Of a stretch of DNA of 64,000 nt, positions 34,528-46,150 are shown in pieces. A program made the position numbers and the translations under genes. The notes under the pieces are model-generated. The model was not told the origin of the DNA and made no database searches. It saw nothing but the letters and a program-made list of their open reading frames with translations. The stretch is from Calcarisporiella thermophila CBS 279.70. Lineage: Eukaryota > Calcarisporiellomycota. The stretch covers positions 693,829-757,828 of the forward strand of contig NW_027192197.1 of assembly GCF_041956535.1 (NCBI RefSeq). The letters run 5' to 3'. Numbering within the stretch: position 1 is the first letter of the stretch; every line of letters begins with the position of its first letter.

Positions 34528-35006
34528 ATGCACGATCGTCTCGCTCTCATTGCTGCCCACATGTCCTCCGCCAATACCGCCATTAAGCGCAGTCCTATTA
34601 CCTGCCATGTTCTTGACTCTTCGAGCGGAATCCCTGGCCGTGGCATTGTAGTACAGCTTGATCGCCTTACTGCCTCTTCCACATTTCAAACCCTTGCGAC
34701 TGGGGAGACCGACGACGATGGTCGCTGTTCTACCCTACTTCAACCTGGCATTCAGCTCGAGGCTGGGTTGTATAAAATGAAATTTGAGACGGGCAGGTAT
34801 TTCGAGAAGAAAGGCGGCCAATGCTTTTATCCCTACGTGGAGGTAAGGGCTGAATGGAAAAAAAGAAAAAAAAATGCTTAGGTCCATTCTAAATCCTTTT
34901 TCACAATCCTGCCTAGATTATATTTAACCTAGAAAAACCAAATGAGCACTACCACATTCCACTTTTATTGAGTCCATACTCTTATACCACCTACCGTGGC
35001 AGTTAA
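34528..35006 (+). CDS. 5-hydroxyisourate hydrolase (transthyretin-like)
   Basis: Two exons, 34528-34842 and 34917-35006; 134 residues. It hydrolyses 5-hydroxyisourate, the product of urate oxidase, in purine breakdown. Family hallmarks: ITCHVLDSSSGIPGRG (catalytic His in the first strand, followed by the GxPA-like turn), DDDGRC, GLYKMKFETGRYF, FYPYVEIIFN, HYHIPLLLSPYSYTTYRGS, ending exactly at the diagnostic C-terminal YRGS. The N-terminus RLALIAAHM resembles a PTS2 peroxisome signal, as in animal homologues. The start ATG at 34528 keeps this signal; a later in-frame Met (residue 12) would lose it. An intron is placed just before the last two conserved blocks. Confidence 0.95.
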
Positions 35007-35123
35007 GTGAGCACGTGCTCATGTTGAATAAATATTGGCTTGCAATGCCATGAAACATTAAGTATTAGGCGTGAATATAAATGAAGAGCGAGTAGAATAA
35101 TAAAATTACAAAAGAAAGCCCCT

Positions 35124-37333
35124 TCAAACATTTCCCTCCTTGGTGGCCGCCTTTTCCTTCTTGGGTTGGGGGCGACGACGACACTGAGATCGTAGCATCA
35201 AATAGAGAATTGAAATTGCCACGATAAGGGCGATAAGTACGCATGCTACAACGATCGCGATGAGCTTCCAGTTTGGCCCTCCTCCAGGGGCGCCTTCTGG
35301 CCGGGATGAGGTCAGATTGGCGTAATAGGGTGGCTCCGACGTCGTCTGAACCATATAGGCTAGAAGATTTTGTAGAGGCTTGAAAATTGGTATTAGCCAA
35401 AATGGGTCCCTGCTTCATGAGGATTTCTTTAGTTACCACATTGTAATCTATTGCGATCTCGTTCGTCTTCCAATTGCTAATATCATCGCTGAACCAATCA
35501 TCTTTGCCAGGCCCTCCGACGAGCGCCCCGTAGACTACGTATTTTACTGGATTTTTCATCATTGCAAACCCGGCGTAGCCGTGAGCAAGCGCACTGTGTG
35601 GATTTTTAGGACTGTTGGAGTGCGCGCCGATAATGTAGGGGGTGTTCATGGGGTTTTTACCCATCACATAGTCCCACTATTTGGATCGACCCATGAGAAG
35701 GCGAGAAGTTAGTGAACACTTATGGTTAAGCACGAACAGCTCATCCATGGGCACTTGCCTGACTCTTTACAAATCCATAGTAGCTGTCGTTCTTCTTGCT
35801 ATCAACCTTGTTGACATATTGCACCATCAGCCAAGCCGTGTTCAAAGGAGGCTGAAGAGAATTCGAGTCCGAGCTACCGTCGCACCACAACAGTCCGCCC
35901 TTGGTTCTCCCGCATCCCCCACCATTCGGTTTCGCTTTTGCGTCCAAATAGCGCTCTGCCTCCTTTTTGTACCTGGGGTTAGAGGGATCGATTTGTGCGC
36001 CAAGAACATACACAGCCCCGGTCTGGTCAGCCCAGTCGAGCGGCAAATTCAGCCCTGCTAGTTTAAATTGGTCAAAGTATGCACTGGCTTTTTGTGCATA
36101 AACCATGTCGTTCGTCGCTCGATACAACCACCTAACAAAAACAGAACTGAATGAATTCCCCTAGGCAGAGGCTCTACTTCTAGTGTAGTGAAGGGTTACA
36201 GTGCTCCCCAGGCTAGCTCGTCCCCGTATGAAGTCGAGGAAGAATAAAAGTTTCCGGCGGCGGGAACAGAGTCGGAGTAGGCCATAAACGGCAATGTCTC
36301 GGCAAACGCATACAGGGATTTGGCGTGTGAAAGAAGCGTATCTGCGTACACTTCATTGTTAAAGAGCTGCCGAAAGACGATCGAATTGGCAGCAAAGGCG
36401 GCCGCCGTGGACGCAGAGACATCCGTGCCTCTCGCTTCAATGGATATTTTGAAGGAGAGCCTGGGTTTGGGGATATCAGTGTCCGGACCCCAATCTGCGA
36501 ATGAAGTAGACACCGTCAAGCAACAATACACGTCTCATCACGAAATAAAAAATTCACGCGGCTCTTACAATTATTATCCACAGTTCCTGTTCCGACCTGT
36601 ACAAACAGCGTTGTATTAGTCGGATGGGCTTTAATGAGCCAGTCCGTTCCCCATTTAAGCATATCTTTCAAGTGCTCGGATTGCTTCGCGAGCACGTAGC
36701 CTTCGAAGTACTCAAGCGCACCCCAAGCAATGTGGGTTAGAGCGAAGGCGAGCGGAAACGTGAATTTCATATCTAATGAGGCAGAGTTGAAATAAAATCA
36801 CGGTAAGAGTAAATTGGGCAAGCGGAGCCATTAGATTGTGGGTAGGTACAATTGCCAGCATCGTAGTAGCCTCCGACCAAGTCCACATTCTGGTCCCGCC
36901 CATCCTCGAGCCCTGAATCATGCCGCCTAAAATGGGCAATGTTAATATGGATCGGATGGTATCTCTGACCTCAGATTTAGGCCTACCAGGGTACTCGATT
37001 GTTTGAGGGAAGTTTTCCACTTCGCTGTGCTTCGTAGAACAGCAAGGAAAAATCCAACAGTTTCATGTATTCTGGATTTGGGAACTTGTTCTCCCTAATG
37101 GGGCCGGGGTTGCTGGTCGACTGTGCTACATATTCGGTCGTAGTTGCAGGCGAAGAGGTAGGGACAAAGCTTCTGGTTTCCGTGGTAGCAGAGGTAGCTA
37201 TTTGGGTAGGTATACTCGCGACGGTAGGCCATTCATTGGTGGCATATATATCCTCAGAGGTATACGAGCTCTGTGCCAGAGAGAAGACAAACAATAGGCT
37301 TGGAAGGATAAGTAAAATTAAGAAAGCGTTCAT
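35124..37333 (-). CDS. Glycoside hydrolase family 9 endoglucanase, membrane-anchored
   Basis: Seven exons: 36987-37333, 36850-36926, 36569-36772, 36200-36494, 35759-36131, 35437-35676, 35124-35378; 596 residues. Layout: signal peptide (FLILLILPSLLFVFSLA), Ser/Thr-rich linker, GH9 catalytic domain (about 85-500), Pro/Gly linker, one membrane helix (LIAIVVACVLIALIVAISI) and a basic tail RRRPQPKKEK. GH9 enzymes cut beta-1,4-glucans by inversion. Catalytic-domain landmarks: WRHDSGLEDGRDQN, GGYYDAGNYMKFTFP, LAFALTHIAWGALEYFEG, SQWDYVMGKNPMNTPYI, and WKTNEIAIDYN holding the acid Glu in the GH9 C-terminal signature. The usual DAGD is DAGN here. The intron between exons 5 and 6 has a GC donor (CAG/GCAAGT). 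Confidence 0.92.
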
Positions 37334-38216
37334 GGTTGTATTATGTTTTCTTCCTGTACTATAGATATCTATCTATTGCGGGGTGAATATGTGCAGTGTT
37401 ATAGACAAAGCAAGGGGGTAATATCTATGCTGTGTATAATAACTATGTGCAGATGAGAATGGTGGAATACATGGTCTGGAGGGCAGCGCCAACGAGGAAT
37501 GGTTGTCGATAATGTCGACGAAATGGGAAGAGCAAATGAAACTATACAATAGTACAGAGTTGCCGCTCTTGTTGCCGGATTCGGTGGTCCTGGAATATAT
37601 AGAGGTGGCCAAAGGGGTAATTAAGGTAATGATCGATTAAGCGTTAAAACCTGATTCTTGCCGTATTGAGGCTGATTAATTTATTTGTCATGCCGCTACT
37701 ATTACCGTACAAGATCTTCTCTCCAATATAAACGTGTTTTTCCATGGTCGAAATCTCTCCATGAAATGCCACGAAAAATACCACAAAATAGACTGAATAT
37801 GCCCACCGTATCTTCGAATACTCACAACAGGTGCGCATGCGACTGAATATTGACATGTGGACACCGGAAAAAAAGGTCGCAGGCAGCATATGTGTGCCAG
37901 ATTTCATTAATTTCCAAAACTAATCCGATTTCGATCAATAATGCAATCTGTCAAAGGTTTCGCTTTCTGTTTTAGGGTTTCAGGGGTTTGAGTCAAATTC
38001 AAATAATCCATAATTAAGACCACCATCGATGAATGGGAAATGAACATAATAACCAAAACGGTATTAACAGAGTCTATCTAAGCCCCCTCCTCCGCCTCCA
38101 TCTGTATATTGCTATAGTGGGAAGATTAATAGAAAAGGAAAAAGAAAAAGAAGAAGGAGTAGAAGAAGAGAGAAAGAGTACAATTAAAAGTGGATAAATA
38201 TTATATAAAAAAAAAA
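37334..38216. other. Spacer between SRPRA 3' end and GH9 promoter
   Basis: About 880 bases, AT-rich. A purine-rich run near 38125-38185 precedes the SRPRA 3' end. No conserved frame found. Confidence 0.5.
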
Positions 38217-40413
38217 CTATTGTCGAAGGAGAGCCTGCACGATGTGACTGACTTTCATATTCTTCAAATCAGTGTAGGTCTGGCCAGTACCCACGAATAG
38301 GATGGGCTGGCCGGTTGCATAGGTCATGGATAATGCAGCTCCAACCTAATATATAGAAAGGATTAGCATGGGAATCACCTTAGTTCATCGGCATCGGATT
38401 GTATTGATTTCTTACCTTATCATCTATTGTGTCGAACTTGGTTAGAATGATGCCGTCAATTTTCCGAGGATTCTGCAGGCCCGAGAAGTTGCATAGCGCT
38501 TGGTTGAATTTGGTTAGTTGGTCCACTGCCTCGTTGCCCACGAGGGCCTCCCCCACAAAAATGATTTTGTCCGGATTATTGACGGAGACGAGTTTTGCGA
38601 GCGCGCGCATCAGGGGTTCATTATCTTGCATCCGCCCAGCGGTATCGATCAAGACCACATCGTAGTTCTTCGCCCGAGCTAATGCAGGCAAAAAGGTTAC
38701 ACTCTCCATGTATACATTGGGTCGGTGAGGGGAAATTCAGATTACCATAACTGATTGCATCTTTTGCAATGCCTGCGGCATCTTTTCCATAGCCCTGCTC
38801 ATAGAGATCCACCACAGCCGTCTGCTCTAACATTTTCAGATTACGCGCATGAACCCGCAGTTGCTCCACCGCCCCGGATCGGAATGTATCGCAAGCGGCA
38901 ATTAATACCCGGAGCTGGTTTTGCAGCAACCAGAAACAGGTCTTGGATAGGTTCGTACTCTTACCTACCCCATTGACCCCAACGAACACGATGGTGTAGG
39001 GACGGGATTCAGCGCGTGCCTGTGCAATATCGCGGAGAAGATCCACGGAAGTTTTCGGCGTGAGGATGCGTTTGAGGGAAGACTCCATGGTCTCCTTAAC
39101 CAGGGAAGATATACCTAGCGGAATATGAAATTAGCACCTACTGTATGGAACTGTACAAGTATGCACTATTTACTTTTAAAACTCTCAAGCTTCTTGCCGA
39201 CAAGATTTTTTGCCACCGAGTCGCATAGATGCTGTGCAATTTCCGCAGCCACATTCTTGTTGATTAGATGCTCCTTCATCTGCCCTAACACAGGGCTTAG
39301 ATCCTGCTGGGTGAGCACCTTCTGCCCGGTTATACCCTTGAAGAATGCAAACATCCCCCTCTCTTTCTTTCCTTTCCCTGCATCTTCAACCTCATCTTCG
39401 GTATCTTCGTCGCCTCCCAAATCCTGTACAAGGTAGGTCCCATCTTCGGTGCGCTCTCCCATCTCACTTCGATCCACAAACTTCTCTGCAAGTGCGCTCG
39501 TGTCCGACTCATTTTCATTACTGAAATCGAGAGAAGCCATCTTTTCTTTTGTGATTTGGCCATCCCACTGGCGCGCCTCCTTCTTTTTCTTTGACTCTTG
39601 CTCTTCAGGCGTATTTTTTGTGGACCGAGTGTTGCGGCCACCCTTTCCACCACGCCCACGAGGGCCCAGTTTCGATTTCAGCTCCTTAATATTCTGGGCA
39701 ATTTCGTCCTCTAGTGCCTTATTAGAAAGTTCAGAATCTTAAAAAACGATAAAAGTATAACTAGTTAGTATCGTGCCTACAAACTTCTTAGGGAGCAAAA
39801 TATACCTTCTTGAGTCGAAGTTTTCACCCCCTTAAGGGTATTCTTGTACTTTTCGGTTTCTTCAAAACGGCGGGGGCGAGCGGCCTTCTTCTCCTAATAA
39901 TATTCGTACGATACTATTAGCTTCAGTAAGAATTCGGACGTGATTAAATAGATATACCATTCTCTCCTTTTCCTCGAGATTCTGAAGAATGGTTTCAAAA
40001 ATCTCTTCAAAATCATCAAATGTACGTAGCTGGTTGGTTTCTTGAATACGATCCGAGTACTTGTCACAAAAGAGACGCTTTACGGTTTCGAGCAGCTTGT
40101 CAACATAGGTCAGCTGTAAAATTTTCTGATAGGCAACCTGCAGATCGAAAACAGGATCCATTATTAATTTTAAGCTGGCGTTACCATCGGCTACTCAATT
40201 AAAGCAAAACCTTACCACAAAAATAAGATCGTGCTCATTTGCAAACGTCCATCTTAATGCGTAGGCATCTTTAATGTAAGTATGTGTTCCCGCTCGCTCT
40301 TCGATGAGCACATCTTTCACAAGAGAGTTGATCGGATTGCTGCGAATCGGCGCAAACGACTTGGACCAGAGGAGGAGTCCTCCTTTTGTGAGGACTGCAA
40401 AAAGATCGAGCAT
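38217..40413 (-). CDS. SRPRA: Signal recognition particle receptor subunit alpha
   Basis: Seven exons: 40216-40413, 39958-40137, 39806-39893, 39174-39737, 38746-39114, 38416-38678, 38217-38345; 596 residues. It docks SRP-ribosome complexes at the ER through a GTPase shared with SRP54. The N-terminal longin-like domain reads [16 protein letters not shown], and [20 protein letters not shown], which binds the beta subunit. A charged linker (KEARQWDG) follows, then the helical N domain and the G domain: [19 protein letters not shown] (P-loop), [65 protein letters not shown] and GTGQTYTDL. All GTPase motifs are intact. It is head-to-head with MSH4, 234 bases apart. Confidence 0.97.
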
Positions 40414-40647
40414 GGCCGATGGTTTTTGTTGAAGAAATTAAGGCGATCTAAAAAGTTAGAGATCGAAGAGCTTAAACTGGGGGAAGTCCAGCCATTGTTC
40501 AGCCTGTGAAATCAAATATCAGATTCTCTCGATTCTGAAATTAATAGTGAATCTGGCCGCAATAAATTCGCAACTTTTCATTACGCATTAAATCGGCCTT
40601 TTGTCCATGCTTTTCTTTACAAGCTGCTTTTTTTTTTTTGCTAGAAA

Positions 40648-43600
40648 ATGTCCTCGCAGCCAAATTTTGAAACTTCCACGCATCCATCCACTTCCAAGCG
40701 AGATTTCCGCTCTGCTTCCTATTCTGCACGACCTTCTACCTCACGACCGACTACTTCCACCTCGAGATATACTCAGGATTTTGTTGCTGCAGTGGTCGAG
40801 AGCAGAGGAGTGGAAAACGAAGTAGGCATGTGTTTCATCGACATCAACACAAGTGAGATAGTCCTATCCCAAGTAAGTTGGTTTGCAATTCAACTCTGCT
40901 TCTTAACTAATCTCTGGATGTATGCGCGATATATTCGATACTACTCGATAGATTGCTGATTCGCAAACATATACAAAAACAATCCACAAGCTAAATCTGT
41001 ATGATCCTTTTGAAGTAAGAAATTTTAATCGTCGTTTATTCAAGGCTTTTTACCGCATATATACTAATAATTATGCTCTAGATACTCGTTCCAGTCATCT
41101 CTTGGGAGCCCGATAAGACTAAATTGTGCAAAATCATGACGGAGAGTATGCCCTTTGCAGTAATAAAGCCGATTGCGCGCAAATATTTTAGCCATGCAAC
41201 TGGTACAGTTAATTATGTTCTGCGTACAAAGGCTTTCTTTATAGAGATCTATTGGAGTTAGGCCTTCGATACATTAGAGTCTATAGCCTCAAAGAGAACC
41301 TCTCTTCACTTGAGCATGATATCTCCACAAAATACCTTTGCCTTGCCGCTACTGCTGCCGCCATCCAATATGTCGAGTCAGTGCAGGATATCGTTTTCTC
41401 CAATCACTCATTAAAGTTCAATTTCCAAGGCTGCGAAGGCACTATGCTAATAGACACCACCACTGTGCGCAACCTGGAGCTGATAAGCAACCTGAATGCC
41501 AAAATGAGTCAACATTCTCTCCTGAGAGTACTTGACCAAACGCGTACTCCCATGGGCACGCGTCTGCTTCGAATTAATTTGCTGCAACCTCTGGTGGATA
41601 CGGTTGTCATTAATGCACGACTTGATGCAGTTGAAGAACTAGCGTGCGTTGAACAGAGATTTCGTGCGACTCAAAATGGTCTGAGAGGATTTCACGATGT
41701 GGATCGGCTTATAACGCATCTCATCCGTGTACCAAAAAACCCCACATTGAAACATGCAGAAGAAAATTTGAATAGCATTCTCGTGTTGAAACATATGCTG
41801 AAGATGATATATTCTCTGCGTAGAGCATTTGTTGGGTGCCGATCAACGATGCTGGTGGCAATCTGTCAAGTAATTAAATGCAATCTGCAAGGATCTATTG
41901 ACAAAAAAGCTGAGCATTACAGTTAGATTTTGTCCGATCATAGGCTTGAGGAGTTTGAGCGTCTAATAAGCGCAGTAATTAATGAAGAGGTGACTTTCCA
42001 GAAAAATGCCAAAGACATTCGAAATCAAAGATGCTACGCGGTTAAAGTACATAGACCAGGTTGATTAAAATAGACATTGCATTAATTTTTTTATTCATGT
42101 TTGCTAGAGTGGTGCCAATGGTTTTCTTGACATTGGTACGGAAATATATTCCAATTGCTCATTTGAGCTTCCTTAAGCTTTCAAAACACTATTTTTATAT
42201 CAGCTCGCCAGACCTACAAGGATAACACGAATGAGCTTTATGAAATGGCAAATAGATATTCAGGTGAATAAGCATTTTCTTCCGGAAACGCATGGTTTGG
42301 CAGAGATACCAATCGAGCACGTCTTGACAAATGCTCTATTTTGAATATGCTCAAACTTGATAGATGAATTTAAGCTTCCGATCAAGGTCAATTTTAATCC
42401 AAACAGCGGATTTTTCCTCTCAACCTCAACCGAAAGTTTAAAAAACCGAGAGCTCCCCAAGATATTCATCAATGTAAAAAAGAAGAGGTGCAGCTTGGAA
42501 TTTACCACCATGGATCTGGTATGAGTAGGAATAAGGATCGATTTAAAACACATAAATACACGTCCAGCATAATAGATTAAGAAAAATAGCAGAATTAGCG
42601 ACTGTTTTGTTGAAATATACTTGATATCAGACAAGTAACCGCCCCAATTCTATGATCTTACAGTACGATAACCGTTTTCATTTTATTAGGATTATTGCTG
42701 ATTTGATTTTAAATATGTGCTCTTCTATCGGTGTCCTCTACAAAACTTCTGAGGCAATTGCGATGCTCGATATGCTTATTTCATTTGCACACGTTCACAT
42801 GCAGCATATCTACGGTATGTCGGCACCGGTTACTATTCTATTAAACTTAAATTTTCTCCCTTTATATGCAGTTCGACCTACGTTCACCGACACCCTCCTG
42901 GTCAAGCAAGGACGCCATCCAATACTAGAGGCATTTTTTCGTGAGCCAGTCGTGCCCAACGACATTTTTGCGAACAGCGCATCCAATTTTCAGATTATCA
43001 CGGGTCCTAATATGAGCGGGAAGAGCACGTACTTACGACAGATAGCATTGATATGTATAATGTCACAAATAGGATCACTGTATGTGAAGGAGCATCCAAA
43101 TTATACTAAAAATAGCCTCACTTTTCTTGCTTATCAATAGTGTGCCGGCTGAATATGCCAGCTTTCGCATTATCAACCAGGTTTGCTAACTGCTCTCCTC
43201 GGAATTACCGCGTTTTATTAGTTTTCTACTAATATGCAGTTATTTTCACGCGTTGGGAGTGATGACGATATAGAAACGAATTCATCCTCATTTGCTGTTG
43301 AGATGCGGGAAACTGCCTACATTATGCATAACGTGACGGAAGAGAGCCTTGTGATTATAGATGAATTGGGGCGTGGTTAGTAAACTGTCAACTGTATTTC
43401 TGCTGTAAGACTTGGTATAGTTAAATTATCTACGTGGAATATAGGGACTTCTACTAATGATGGAATCGCAATCGCTTGTGCGATTTGCGACGAGTTACTG
43501 AAGAAGAAACCACTCGTGTTTTGTGTGACGCATTTCCAAGAGATGATATCACTTCTATCCTCCCATCCCAATGTGCTCAACTTGAATATGCAATCAACCG

Positions 43601-44203
43601 TAGCGATCTCAAATAACACTTTTTAAATGAAGCTCGAGATTTCAAAATGCCCACTTTAAAACTTAGGTGGGCGCACCAGATTCGCGGCATATCCTACAGC
43701 ATTCATACACAGTCCGTGAGGGGCCCAATCTAGCGGCTGACTACGGTAAATTACAGAATTACTACTTCTTTTCCTCGCAGTGGTTTGATAAACGAGCTGC
43801 ATGAAGGAATCAAACTTTGCAAAATCGCGGGGTTTCCTGAAGAGATTCTTACGCGGGCAAGGGAAATTTCACAAGAGGTAGACTTAATATTAAGGCCGAG
43901 CTAGACAAGGATATATATTTAACACATTCATCAGTTAAAATATCGATTCAAAAATGTCCACGAGTCTAGGGAGACTGTGCGAATACGACGGCGAAGAAGA
44001 ATACTACTCCAAGTTTAACCTTTACTAATTCGATATAAGGGAAGGGTTTATACTGACATGAATCTATTTTTTTTTTATCATAGCTTGTTCATCAATTAAT
44101 CCAATTAACACGCCAAAATATTCTTCAATTGAGCGACGAGCAGCTATTGCCATACATGCAAGGAATACAGAAAGATTTTGTAAGGGTGATGACAGATGCT
44201 TGA
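40648..44203 (+). CDS. MSH4: Meiotic MutS homologue MSH4
   Basis: Eighteen exons can be followed: 40648-40872, 40952-41014, 41082-41202, 41247-41869, 41927-42046, 42108-42135, 42204-42263, 42364-42518, 42576-42634, 42690-42814, 42872-43079, 43141-43180, 43240-43375, 43445-43599, 43667-43745, 43783-43877, 43935-44012, 44084-44203; about 829 residues. With MSH5 it stabilises Holliday junctions and promotes meiotic crossovers; it lacks the mismatch-binding domain. Diagnostics: [20 protein letters not shown] near the N-terminus (MSH4-type), [18 protein letters not shown] (Walker A), [29 protein letters not shown] (Walker B) and VTHFQEMI. The C-terminal [10 protein letters not shown] region also matches MSH4. 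One junction (exon 15 to 16) keeps frame only with an acceptor ending TG instead of AG; see findings. Confidence 0.9.
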
Positions 44204-44712
44204 CATAAGTGATGCGCCATGGTAGACCCTATAACAGATGTTGTACTTGGGATATATATAGCTCAAGTATGCGGATATATTTTTAGTATTACGAAAACAT
44301 TTCATTAATAAACAAGCAAATTATATTGTTATCACTTTGGAATGACACTACAAACGCGACCAAAGTTTTTCACTCTACTATGAAGCAGATTGCATTTATA
44401 GCTTTATTTTTTTACTAAACTTCAGCGACTCTATAATATTAGGTAGAAGCTGGAGGAATTTGCATTGAAAAAGGAGTCGGTGCATACTCCAAATTTAACA
44501 GAACATGATAGCGGAGTGCTTTTAATTTTAAACTACTGACTTTAAGTGAGTACTAATTGCTGCGGCGCATCGAGCTGGCGAAGTATTATTGGAGAGTGAC
44601 AAAGATTTCACAATAGTATTTTGAGCGTGAACTGTAAAATCATTATAATCCCCCCTTGCCCTTTTCCTCCATTTCCTATTAATCAATTTCCATCCAAACC
44701 GGGCATACAAGC
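44204..44712. other. Spacer MSH4 / SEC72
   Basis: AT-rich 3' region of MSH4 and promoter of SEC72. No gene seen; an additional 3' MSH4 exon is not excluded because GTAAGG occurs at the end of its last exon. Confidence 0.45.
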
Positions 44713-45374
44713 ATGCCATCTATTCAAGACGAAGTTCAGCTGGTTCCTCTTTGCATTGATGAAGAGCTGGTAAAGTGCTCTCAGCACAAGCGCGAGGTTT
44801 GCTCCGAGTGCAACGCCGATTATACCGCTCAAAACTCCCTCTATCGCGCTCTCAAACAAACGAACGGCCAGGTTCCACCCCCCAACAGTGTCCATCCGGT
44901 ACTTGGGACGCAGATTACAAAATTAAAGGATGAGGGCAATCAGAAATATAGAGCGGGGCAACATGAGGAAGCAGTGCGGCTCTACACTCTTGCTATCGAC
45001 ATGAGCTATGCTCGACCCCTTTGGGAACCGCACATGTTCGTTAGGGAGGAGCTGAGCGTGTTGCTTGGAAATAGAGCCGCGGCCTATTTGGCCATGGGCG
45101 ATTTTGTCAAGGCTTACGTCGATGCTGAAATTGCTATCCGCGCCAAGCCTCCGTATTCAAAAGCTCATTTCCGTAAGTAGTATTGGTTGTTCACAATTGG
45201 AAGGAAAGCATCGCTAATGACCTTACAGGGAAAGGAAAAGCATTACTTGGCTTGAAACGCTATCAAGAGGCAATTCAGGCATTCGAAATTGGTCTTCAGG
45301 TTGACCCCAAGAGCGATGAGCTGCAAAAGGGCTTGAAGGAGGCGAAGGAGCTGCTGGGCAGCAAGGATGAATAA
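44713..45374 (+). CDS. SEC72: SEC72-like TPR protein of the ER translocon
   Basis: Two exons, 44713-45172 and 45229-45374; 201 residues. Sec72 is a fungal subunit of the Sec62/Sec63 complex for post-translational import into the ER; its TPR domain faces the cytosol and can bind Hsp70 tails. Family features: an N-terminal segment with CSQHKREVCSECNADYTAQN (Cys/His-rich, as in filamentous fungal Sec72), VPPPNSVHP, then TPR repeats beginning ITKLKDEGNQKYRAGQHEEA, the family-typical insertion ARPLWEPHMFVREELSVLLG, and KAHFRKGKALLGLKRYQEAI. Length and order match fungal Sec72. The tail GSKDE is short and polar. Confidence 0.85.
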
Positions 45375-46150
45375 TTTTCTCTTTCCATTTTTCCCCCTCT
45401 CTCTCTTCTATCTGATTGTAAGTAGCTTTCTTTTTACTGGGAGAATGCATCGTTGTATGTGAATATTCTTTTTTTTTTTGCAGCTCATAATTATAATATG
45501 AAATCCAATTAAACGATTAGAGCCAACTCATTTTCCTGTGGAATATTCACACATATGAAAACATGGCGCTCTTAACAAAAAATAAAATAAAATAAAGTAA
45601 AAAGGCAGCATAAACTCTTTCTAAATCTAGGGCTAAATAGAAACCATTCCCTCAGTGGGCGATTAGCTTTATAACATCGTTAAGATTTTGGAAAGGCTTA
45701 ATCGCTATCTACATGGGAGCGTGATACTTCGTAGTGGGTATTCTTACATTTTGACCGTGTTCCATTAGTAACTACAATGCTCTATTTGAGGTCTATCCGT
45801 ATGAATATACGATTAAACCTACCTTTGAAGTACATCCTCGAGTAGGTTATTCGGCTCATTGACGTTTCTATCACACCTCGTTTTCTCTGTATGGAGTAAA
45901 TTGGGATTTTTTCCCATCAACTCAACCTAAGGAAAGGCCACTATAAGTCGACTGATAGGACCCAATTCGGGGTGCCTCAATTTACCGAGATCGGATCAAG
46001 GGGACTGGGTTAAATGAAGTGTCTACTCAAGATTTCAGATGCTGGTGGCAAAAGCATTTTTATATTAGGCTAAAATCGAGGTAAACGCCCTTTTGCCTTT
46101 GCTCCTCTTTATTCCAGTCGACCTAATTCAAATCCATTCCATTGACAAAT
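45375..46150. other. Spacer downstream of SEC72
   Basis: About 775 AT-rich bases; the SEC72 3' UTR and promoter of the next gene. No conserved frame. Confidence 0.5.

Noticed and set aside
41870-41926. Stop codons after AICQ in MSH4
   Set aside because: Explained by a GTAATT donor and GTTAG acceptor that keep the family sequence.
42260-42634. 124-codon minus-strand frame
   Set aside because: Antisense to MSH4 exons 8 and 9.
43600-43666. Apparent stop codons inside MSH4 suggesting a pseudogene
   Set aside because: They fall in a 67-base intron (GTAGCG to TTAG); splicing gives NLNMQST followed by VGAPDSRH, in frame.
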